In this document: piece after piece, positions 59,301 through 64,000 of the stretch | How positions within the stretch are numbered: the stretch's first letter is position 1 | Layout of the letters: each line of letters opens with the position of its first letter | NCBI GenBank assembly: GCA_018292915.2 | Contig: JACVVK020000330.1 | Location: 622,001 to 686,000, forward strand | Reading direction: 5' to 3' | Source of the DNA: Batillaria attramentaria | Lineage: Eukaryota > Mollusca > Gastropoda > Batillariidae | Length of the DNA: 64,000 bases | The notes under the pieces: model-generated | Seen by the model: only the letters and a program-made list of their open reading frames with translations | Told to the model about the DNA's origin: nothing | Databases searched by the model: none | Made by a program: the position numbers and the translations under genes

Positions 59301-60178
59301 ACAAACATGTTGTTACCATCAGGCCTGTTACTCTGGAAGAGGTAGGTGTGGTCACAGACACGGTTCTTCCAACAGGCCCGTCACCCTCAGAGAGATAGGC
59401 CTGGTCACAGACATGGTTCAGAGAGGTAGGTGGGGTCACAGTCATGGTTCTGCCATCAGGCCCGTCACCCTCAGAGAGGTGGGCGTGGTCACAGACATGG
59501 TTCCGCCAAGAGACATGTCGCTCTCAGAGAGATAGCCTTGGTCACAGACGTGGTTCTGCCGTCAGACTTGTCACTCTCAAAGAGGTAGGCGTGCTCGCAG
59601 ACACGGTTCTTCCATCAGGCCTGCCACCCTCAGTGAGAGGTCAAAAACATGTTCCTACCAACAGGCCTGTCGCTTTGAAAGAGATAGGCGTGGTCGCAGA
59701 CGTGGTTCTTTGTCACTCTCAGAGAAACAGGCGTGGTCACAGACATGGGTAGATCAACTCCGGTGCCTTGGTATCTGTGTTCCAATGGAGGACCTTATTC
59801 GGTTCTCTTTTGAGATGTAGGCACTCAGAGTCCAGAACCGATGCACATTTGTTGTGCTGATGCCAAAGACATGATCGGTTGTTTGTAGATGCTCCAAAAC
59901 GGCAGAAGTGGTTCTCTTCTTATACTCCGGAATTGTGGTGTTGTTATTGTTGTTGTTGTTGTTGTTGTTTGATCGTGAACGCTCGTACAAAACGTTCTCT
60001 TTCCTTGTTGCACGTGCAGGCGAAACAGATCGTGAAAAACGAACTGGAGTTGCGGTCCGATTCTGCCACTATGGTACTGGACAGACCAACCATGTCGGAC
60101 GCAGCCACTGAGTGTATCGTGAACTCCCCGTGCCTATCGCCGGAGAGCTCGCCATCAAGAGATAATGACGTGTTCTGA
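45325..60178 (+). CDS. Outer-dynein-arm docking-complex-like coiled-coil protein (nine exons), paralogue 1
   Basis: Exons: 45325-45503, 46094-46277, 48546-48807, 50558-50736, 51124-51360, 54490-54611, 58159-58309, 58962-59216 and 60020-60178. They sum to 1728 nt (575 residues plus stop), and every junction has compatible phase and GT/AG sites. The protein is almost entirely charged heptad-like helix. Blocks such as LNRLDQATIQCGTQMVENRR, LGIERAIYTEIHNILMRDLK and FIKIVEENYMLFQNV resemble ODAD1/CCDC114 and CCDC63 (Chlamydomonas ODA1). These form the docking complex that fixes outer dynein arms on doublet microtubules in cilia and flagella. The C-terminal 100 or so residues are acidic/serine-rich. 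The start is the first ATG of exon 1, shared with the second copy. Expression in ciliated or sperm cells is expected by family only. Confidence 0.75.
45828..45995 (-). mobile_element. SINE-C, body fragment in intron 1
   Basis: Shares CCTCCCAGGT, CTGTCATAA and GGTGCCGGCCGTGTAATCAT with the fuller copy at 47155-47616; the tRNA-like head is absent. A GT-rich tract precedes it. Confidence 0.7.
46094..46277 (+). CDS. Docking-like gene 1, exon 2 (residues 60-121)
   Basis: Acceptor GCGTTCAG, donor AAA|GTGAGC. Contains WDLAVATSDYYRRQDKHDIE, which matches RDLAVASSDYYKRQDKRNTA in exon 2 of the second copy and so supports both. Confidence 0.82.
46343..46523 (+). mobile_element. SINE-A in intron 2, 11-bp target duplication
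   Basis: CCGTGACCCAG flanks both sides (46332-46342 and 46524-46534). Complete head, body and CCCA/CCAT tail. Confidence 0.92.
46796..46975 (-). mobile_element. SINE-A in intron 2, 9-bp target duplication
   Basis: ACGGTATGC flanks both sides (46787-46795 and 46976-46984). It lies about 270 bp from, and opposite to, the 46343 copy. Confidence 0.9.
47155..47616 (-). mobile_element. SINE-C, fuller copy with tRNA-like head
   Basis: Read on the minus strand, the head at 47616-47530 has TAGTGTAGTGGTTAGCACTT (A-box region) and GGGTTCGAGTCCCAGCCGAG (B-box region), followed by GACAAGCGGGATTTTTCC and a body of about 350 bp. This is a third tRNA-derived SINE family. Confidence 0.82.
47868..48358. repeat. 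T/G-rich low-complexity tract
   Basis: Irregular TTTTG/TTG/G-run sequence of about 490 bp in intron 2. It generates the longest false reading frames in the window (up to 188 codons of Phe/Cys/Gly/Val or Lys/Asn/Pro/Gln). Confidence 0.95.
48453..48537 (+). repeat. (GATT)n tetranucleotide repeat beside the exon 3 acceptor
   Basis: About 21 units, ending 8 bp before the AG of exon 3. No normal pyrimidine tract lies between. Confidence 0.96.
48546..48807 (+). CDS. Docking-like gene 1, exon 3 (residues 122-209)
   Basis: Acceptor TCTAATCAG lies directly after an 85-bp (GATT)n tract. Donor AATG|GTATAG, phase 1. It carries the segment most like ODAD1: VPSHEKVLNRLDQATIQC and LGIERAIYTEI. Confidence 0.85.
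48856..49330 (+). repeat. Dispersed repeat D4, copy 1 (intron 3)
   Basis: Direct-orientation match to 58320-58800 (GACATCATTGTCAC, GAGGTTCTCG, CTTTTCAAGGA, CATTCACTGACGTCAC against CATTCGCTGACGTCAC). A short piece also occurs at about 27170-27215. Confidence 0.8.
49430..50000. other. Possible decayed PIF/Harbinger-type element
   Basis: A 64-codon frame at 49557-49751 (MAAPMAEYDLDDSEEDLEVI) has the acidic start seen in some Harbinger-derived proteins. The flanks carry imperfect inverted words around GACTATC and GATAGTC. Evidence is thin. It lies in intron 3 of the docking-like gene. Confidence 0.25.
50202..50258. repeat. (TG)n microsatellite
   Basis: About 28 TG units in intron 3. Confidence 0.97.
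50558..50736 (+). CDS. Docking-like gene 1, exon 4 (residues 209-268)
   Basis: Acceptor CTCTCTCCAG, donor AAG|GTCGGT. The split codon G|AG gives Glu. Encodes HMHVARDSYENRVQTKRA and the helix FERKITYFQNNVNNLNSYID. Confidence 0.82.
50775..51075 (+). mobile_element. Decayed relative of the AGGTCA-rich element (intron 4)
   Basis: Contains AAAGGTCAAGGTCAAGGTCG at its start and GTAAAGGTCAAGGTCACACG and AAGCCAACGAGGCTTCTG near its end. These resemble the unit and terminus of 20382-21813. Confidence 0.55.
51124..51360 (+). CDS. Docking-like gene 1, exon 5 (residues 269-347)
   Basis: The acceptor GATCAGTCAG is chosen over CAG at 51107 and 51119 because only it keeps the phase-0 frame PSVQYREDEYEETRRWKR. 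Donor CAG|GTGAGT. Contains SPMSMDEVVDNFIKIVEENY, a conserved-looking block. Confidence 0.75.
51576..52608. mobile_element. FB1 foldback element, copy 2 (uninterrupted)
   Basis: Begins TTAAAGATCTAAGCTCCCAA and ends TTGGGAGCTTTAA. The inverted arms of about 280 bp are 51576-51855 and about 52325-52608. The centre carries C/A homopolymers and sequence shared with 400-895. It lies in intron 5 of the docking-like gene. Confidence 0.85.
52667..52836 (-). mobile_element. SINE-A in intron 5, short target duplication
   Basis: AGTTCTAC flanks both sides (52659-52666 and 52837-52844), about 60 bp from the end of FB1. Head and body are complete but diverged. Confidence 0.88.
52845..53640. other. Intron 5 sequence without a recognised feature
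   Basis: Frames of up to 92 codons are present without family resemblance. Confidence 0.45.
53660..53787 (+). repeat. Six tandem copies of a 21-bp unit
   Basis: The unit is GGACCCTCACAAGTTACAAAA. It is a multiple of three and open in several frames, but intronic. Confidence 0.95.
53890..54263 (+). mobile_element. LINE 3' end with (TG)n and (ATT)n tail
   Basis: The frame reads SPSFTVFKNKLKTHFFQSAF, the typical C-terminal motif of an invertebrate LINE RT. About 160 bp with a C-run and (TG)n (54098-54168) follow, then GTAGAGCGCTCTGAGCCAGC, TACTGCGCTATATAAAAGCA and (ATT)n. The tail resembles the SINE-B 3' end. Confidence 0.78.
54400..54487 (+). repeat. (TG)n forming the acceptor region of exon 6
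   Basis: About 44 uninterrupted TG units end in TAG, the exon 6 acceptor. Confidence 0.97.
54490..54611 (+). CDS. Docking-like gene 1, exon 6 (residues 348-388)
   Basis: Encodes SEIEDVREKMSQYHSKHAKK and further coiled coil. The acceptor is TAG after an uninterrupted (TG)n tract of about 88 bp, with no ordinary pyrimidine tract. Donor CAT|GTACGA, phase 2, matches the next exon and is followed at once by (CT)n. Confidence 0.72.
54617..54668 (+). repeat. (CT)n just after the exon 6 donor
   Basis: About 25 CT units with two TTT interruptions, starting about 5 bp after the donor GTACGA. Confidence 0.96.
54850..55013 (+). other. Open, coiled-coil-like segment in intron 6: doubtful alternative exon
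   Basis: A frame reads HFTRKQNQQKLTIKSLTKEK and SLQKEFNKMATS after a fair acceptor (TTCCTTGAAG). Its phase does not fit exon 6, while exon 6 joins exon 7 in phase without it. I leave it out of the gene model. Confidence 0.3.
55217..56205. mobile_element. Foldback element of about 0.99 kb with arms of about 295 bp (intron 6)
   Basis: 55217-55512 and 55905-56205 are near-perfect inverted copies (GGGGCACAGAGTCTTTCAGT, GGCAGGCTGTCTTCAGAGTG, GAATGGACAGATCTATTATT-type words). The loop is about 390 bp. No transposase was seen. Confidence 0.88.
56420..56737 (+). mobile_element. Diverged solo LTR, same family as 40903-41217
   Basis: Co-linear with the 315-bp LTR over its whole length (GAACATGCTGGTGCAGTAAC, CTAGATCTGACCTGTT, GCACAGCGTTCTGGGTTCTT). 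The TATA-like word is changed to AGTACGTAAGC and the ends are degraded (CACCA). No target duplication is evident. Confidence 0.82.
57040..57650 (+). repeat. Tandem dimer of a diverged unit of about 305 bp (intron 6)
   Basis: Both units contain GAGTCCGTATTCA, GCTATCTA, TAAATATTACGCCT, AAAAGGGCGATAACTC and CCCCAAATTTGAA in the same order. The second unit ends in (CA)n. Confidence 0.85.
57900..58025 (-). pseudogene. LINE RT C-terminal fragment (intron 6)
   Basis: On the minus strand it reads NDIPKGNLKTAGERSFSFLA then PTVWNSLSAELC, a typical LINE RT end. A (TTTG)n tract follows at 58030-58070. Confidence 0.75.
58159..58309 (+). CDS. Docking-like gene 1, exon 7 (residues 388-438)
   Basis: Acceptor CGACTTTCAG, donor AAC|GTGAGC. 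Encodes ADDKEKRLKSADEVIQSYIE then GVLRVLDNLGYTQEEILKMA. The other two frames are closed. Confidence 0.82.
58320..58800 (+). repeat. Dispersed repeat D4, copy 2 (intron 7)
   Basis: Direct-orientation counterpart of 48856-49330 with an added (GTT)n block near 58398-58460. Both copies lie in introns of the same gene, just downstream of exons 3 and 7. Confidence 0.8.
58962..59216 (+). CDS. Docking-like gene 1, exon 8 (residues 439-523)
   Basis: Acceptor GCATCGCAG, donor GAG|GTAGGC. Encodes VLRFLAEIEEYINKLWMLQN and, later, HEMDDFMDDRQGTSVRPITL. The last 30 or so bases belong to a minisatellite that continues through the intron. Confidence 0.82.
59187..59750 (+). repeat. Degenerate minisatellite of about 50 bp spanning the exon 8 donor
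   Basis: About 11-12 units of the form TCAGGCCTGTCACCCTCAGA, GAGGTAGGCGTGGTCACAGA, CATGGTTCTGCC. The first unit contains the last codons of exon 8 and the functional donor. At least four later units keep a good AGAG|GTAGG-type donor. Confidence 0.92.
60020..60178 (+). CDS. Docking-like gene 1, exon 9 and stop (residues 524-575)
   Basis: Acceptor GCACGTGCAG. Encodes AKQIVKNELELRSDSATMVL and a serine/proline-rich tail ending RDNDVF, then TGA. Confidence 0.8.
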   Translation, partial: AKQIVKNELELRSDSATMVLDRPTMSDAATECIVNSPCLSPESSPSRDNDVF

Positions 60179-62975
60179 GTCGCCATCGCCGGCACAGGAG
60201 GTTTAGTCGTACGGATCAAACGCCTTCTTTCAAATCAGCGATGGATATAGTGATTGTGTTTAAGGCTCCGTACGTTCTTGGGCTTTGCTAGACTTTTTTT
60301 ATTCAGTAGATGAATATTTTCTTGTGAATGTTGTTTTCGCCAGGAAGGACCCCATCCGGTGCAACAGAGTGATTTCCCCCTGTAGAAAGAATAACTTCCC
60401 CAGTTCTGCCTTCATTCGGTAATATGGCGTAAGCGCCATGGATTTGAGGAGCCCTTATGTTCGTTTACCATTTAACGGTAAACTTCATTTGATAGATTCC
60501 TTGAGACAGTCGTGTTTGCTCAAGGCTCACTCTCTCCAAATTCATATGAGTGTAATTATTTGTGTGTGTGTGTGATGAACAACTGTAGCGTTAAACTATT
60601 CCGTTTTGGTGGAAAATTTCAAACTGCGATTCAGGGTGCCGTTTCCAGCGTGTTCCGAAAAAAATGTTGGAACTGGCACAGCCAGTTGCAGGGACACAGT
60701 AGTGATGCTAACGTAGCCTTAGTCTTGGTGAGGCCCTCAACGAATTACTTGTGACGTAGCAACGAACAAATAATGACGACAATGACAGTGATACAGTTAC
60801 GGATTAACTCTACTTCGGCGCCCGACTCAAGCTAGCCTGAACATATCTGGAGCTTTGTAAACGCACTGACTGTTCACATAAACCTGTAAAAACAATTTCA
60901 AGAGTACGTTTGAGTGACATCTCACACCAAAACAAAAGCAAACATGGCACAAAGTCAGATGTGCTGTGAACAAAAGTGGAAAGACGGTGTGCGGTAGGTC
61001 ATGTGTTGACAGAGTTTAACGAAGTGTATACAATGGTGCGACGGTCTATATTTCCTTCATTGGTGGTGACTTTTAACGACGACGAGGACAGCTACGACAA
61101 TCTTGTTACGGAAAGAAAGAGATACAGTGTCATTTTTTTCTCCGGAAAATATGTGCGCTCACACAGACAGAGACACAGACAGTGACAATGATGTTTTCGA
61201 CGAATGTTGACCAGAGAAGTGGCCATGCGTGTAAACGTGTTACATTTTTTAACGCAAGAATGTAGGTGTGTATGTTGTATGTGTGTTCAGTTATGTTCAT
61301 CACTTTGTTGAACTTGACAGTTAGCCTTGACAGTTAGCCTTGACAGTTAGCCTCGACAGTTAGCCTTGACAGTTAGCCTTGACAGTCAGCGGCCTCACCC
61401 TCATGCCTGTTAAACAACCAGCAAACTGTTCTGTGCTACATGTGTGGGCATTTACATCTCTTCAATCACAATCACTATTAGTTTCTCATTGTTTTACTCA
61501 CTGATCAGAGACCAAAGGCATAATTATGGGGGATACGTTTAGATATAATCAAGATTTCGAATGGATAATAATGAGAAGAAGAAGAAGAAGAATGCTAATA
61601 ACAATAATAATAATAATAATATTTTTATTGCCCATAACATGCTGCACATAACATGGAAATTTGCCTTTGGGCTTACAGAAGAGGAAATCACTCTGTTGTA
61701 TCGAATGGCGCATTTTGTACAGTCGAGTACGTGAAAAGGGAAGGAAGATGTAGAACTGAAATTCCTGTCATATGTGACTTTTTTTGCAGGAGAGCCGGTC
61801 CGTTTATATGGACAGTGTTTTGTAATAATTATGTTGACTCTATGCCCGTATTGTAATACTTTATAGAATTATTGTACGTTTTGATATTTATATTTATTGA
61901 TGTATATCTAATGAATTTATTGGACCAAACGTCCCGATGTAATATGCAGTTGTTTGTTTGTTGGTTGGTTGGTTGGTTGGTTGGTTGGTTTGTTGGTTGG
62001 TTTGTTGGTTGGTTGGTTGGTTGGTTGGTTGGTTGGCTGGTTTGCTGGCTTGTTTCAAACCACAAGCAGTCGGACTCTGCGAAGAGGTCAGCAGGGATCC
62101 GAAGTTTGTAGAAGGGCTCTTCGCTCCTGGCATTCCTTGTGGCGTCAAAGTCTTCACTTTTCGTAGCATATATATATATATATATATAAGGACACTGGAA
62201 CCAATGACGTAGAGATATGGAACATATAAAAAAAAACTGACGGGGGCAAAATCAGATGACGTCAGAGAAAGTTCAGGAATTCATACTTCCGTTCTACTGT
62301 CAGGATGAAAGTGTTCTGTAATCTATTCAAATTGACACAAAAAAGTGACGTCAAAACGAAAAGTAAAACCTATTACCAGGAGCAAACGTAGACAGTGTTT
62401 CTAAGCTGTCGGCGTGTTACGTCCAGAGAAGTGTAGGCCAACGACTCTTGCAAATATTGAATTTTTGAAGCTTTTCCTCTGGCATATTTCGGCAGCTTTT
62501 CGCTCAGGATAAACGCTCCAACGTGAAGAGCATAGTTTGCATCAGCACAGCAGTGAAATCCGTGTGCCAGCCATTCGGAGATTCAATTTTTACTTTCGCG
62601 ACAGACAGCTGAATCTGCCTCCCATCCAAAGAACTTTGCTTTCAAAAACTGAAGAACATTAGATCCAAGAATAACTAACCAAGAGGCTTTAGGCACGATA
62701 TCGAGAAGATCCAGAGGATCTGACGTCGTTAGAGTCAACCTTTACGGGAACCCCATCCCTCAGATACAGCTTTGCGAAGGAGAAGAAGAAAACGGTCGGA
62801 GACCGTTCTGGTCGTTCGAAGGCAACTCACGTCAGAGACATACCCTATCAGAGGAAGGAAACAAACTGACGACCATAGTTCTGGGAAGTTCACAGGCCTA
62901 ACTTTATTGCTGCTGGGGCGGTCAGTTCGTATACTCCTTTCAGAAGTTTGCATCGTGGTTTTTTTCTGGTCAGCC
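60179..62975. other. Intergenic region between the two docking-like genes
   Basis: Contains a 13-bp tandem repeat (TTGACAGTTAGCC, six to seven units, 61313-61389), A/T trinucleotides at about 61575-61625, (TTGG)n at 61957-62040, a short (TA)n at 62168-62187, and TGACGTCA sites at 62258 and 62346. The last 40 or so bases before 62976 match the leader of gene 1 (CTTTCAGAAGTTTGCATCG). No independent gene is supported. Confidence 0.6.
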
Positions 62976-63154
62976 ATGGCTTTCAGACGACGGACGATGC
63001 TGCTCATGATGGGCCAAAGGGCCGAGCGATTGAGAGCGGAAAGAGTTCGAGAGGAAGAATCCCAAAAGATGCGCACAGAGGTGCGCAGTACCCGCCGCCA
63101 GCGTGGTAGTCTGAGACACAAGTACGAGCCGATCCTCAACAGGCAACAACGATG
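62976..63154 (+). CDS. Docking-like gene 2, exon 1
   Basis: Donor TG|GTAAGG as in gene 1. The split codon joined to exon 2 gives TGG (Trp), whereas gene 1 gives TGC (Cys). Confidence 0.8.
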
Positions 63155-63331
63155 GTAAGGATCACTTTCTTGAAATCTTTGAGATAAAAGCTGGGTGTGG
63201 GGTTCATTTAAACCCCATCTCAAGACCTTTCTCTCTCACCAGGCCTTTGATGGTTAAACCTCTGTTAAAGCCTGTCTGTGTGTACCATGAGTTCGTCGCA
63301 CTGCCAAATTGAATGTAAGAGGGGACATAAA

Positions 63332-63398
<67 letters not shown>

Positions 63399-63980
63399 TT
63401 AGGCGCAGCGAGTCCTTGGAATTTGGAGAGCAGCGCTCTATTAAAACTATGCATTAGTATTAATTTATTATTCATTGCAGTTTGTGGTGGTGGTTGTAGC
63501 GGTGTTTGGGGGGTGGTGGTTTAGGAGGGTTTTGTGTGTGGGAGGGGGGGGGGGTTGGAGGGGTTTGTGTGTGTGCTTTTTGTGTGTTTTTGTTGTTTGT
63601 TTTGTCGGGGGGGGGGGGGGGAGAGAGAGGTGGTGGTGTTGGAATGCTCTGCAGCTCGACCAGTGATAACGAAATAGATGCCACAAAACACATTGCATGC
63701 CATAAAGCATAAGAACCACATCGTCATATTCTTCAACTGGCAAAACACTTTGTGGTTTAGCTTATACCTGCATCTGTGTGAACTGTGTCGATACAGGAAA
63801 CAGAATCTTGCCAGCAAAGAGCATAACATGAAGCGGGACCTTGCCGTTGCCTCGTCCGATTACTATAAAAGGCAGGACAAGCGAAATACAGCTCAGCTGT
63901 ACCAATGGATTAACGACAGTGACCACCGGAAATCTGAGATCAGGCTTAGCAAACAGGAAATAGATAGTCTAAAAGTTGAA
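62976..63980 (+). CDS. Docking-complex-like coiled-coil protein, paralogue 2 (first two exons; runs off the window)
   Basis: Exon 1 is 62976-63154 and exon 2 is 63797-63980, with the same lengths (179 and 184 nt), phases and junctions as exons 1 and 2 of the upstream gene. Exon 1 begins MAFRRRTMLLMMGQRAERLR. Exon 2 contains KRDLAVASSDYYKRQDKRNT and LSKQEIDSLKVE. The next donor is GAA|GTATGA. Exon 1 is about 85 percent identical in protein to copy 1 by eye; exon 2 is clearly more diverged. The duplication is therefore not recent, but no lesion is seen in the visible part. The remaining exons lie beyond 64000. Confidence 0.78.
63333..63397. repeat. (TG)n microsatellite
   Basis: About 32 TG units in intron 1 of the second docking-like gene. 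Confidence 0.97.
63797..63980 (+). CDS. Docking-like gene 2, exon 2
   Basis: Acceptor GTCGATACAG, donor GAA|GTATGA. Intron 1 carries (TG)n at 63333-63397 and G-rich runs at 63541-63635. Confidence 0.78.
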
Positions 63981-64000
63981 GTATGAATGTTTTTTTCTTG

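Overview
The window is animal nuclear DNA, most likely from a marine mollusc and probably a gastropod. Coding exons are short and separated by long introns with GT/AG splice sites. Most of the sequence is (CA)n/(TG)n tracts, tRNA-derived SINEs, LINE remnants and inverted-repeat (foldback) elements. The mollusc assignment is an inference from repeat style and gene families. No bacterial operon, phage, CRISPR or free-standing tRNA or rRNA gene was seen.

Layout. 1-11 kb is repeat territory: two foldback families, dispersed repeats and microsatellites. 11.2-14.8 kb (minus strand) and 27.9-39.1 kb (plus strand) form a dispersed family of ANL-superfamily acyl-CoA-synthetase-like genes. Two copies are intact two-exon genes (ACS-A 27913-30544, 553 aa; ACS-B 36822-39119, 552 aa). 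One is a 5'-truncated copy (ACS-C), one is scrambled (ACS-D), and one is a deletion chimera carrying a SINE (ACS-E). 15-27 kb has no recognisable host gene. It holds a 4.9-kb imperfect palindrome (17894-22792) with a second element nested in it that is dense in AGGTCA motifs, then a 3 x 120-bp array, a LINE remnant, a 261-bp TIR element, and a 53-bp minisatellite split by another small TIR element.

45.3-60.2 kb holds a nine-exon plus-strand gene. Its reconstructed coding length is 1728 nt (575 aa plus stop) and every exon phase is compatible. It encodes a coiled-coil protein resembling the outer-dynein-arm docking-complex family (ODAD1/CCDC114, CCDC63, Chlamydomonas ODA1), which anchors outer dynein arms to axonemal doublets. 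A tandem paralogue starts at 62976; only its first two exons lie inside the window.

The most unusual observations: (i) a 65-bp tandem duplication has copied the 3' splice acceptor of ACS-B four times, and only the last copy gives an open reading frame; (ii) a minisatellite of about 50 bp starts in exon 8 of the docking-like gene and repeats its splice donor through the intron; (iii) the two intact ACS genes are nearly identical at both ends but strongly divergent in the middle, where ANL enzymes usually bind substrate; (iv) the large nested palindrome; (v) many SINEs with readable target-site duplications, one of them inside a dead ACS copy; (vi) a 315-bp solo LTR with a 5-bp target duplication. 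All family assignments come from reading motifs by eye; no database search was run.
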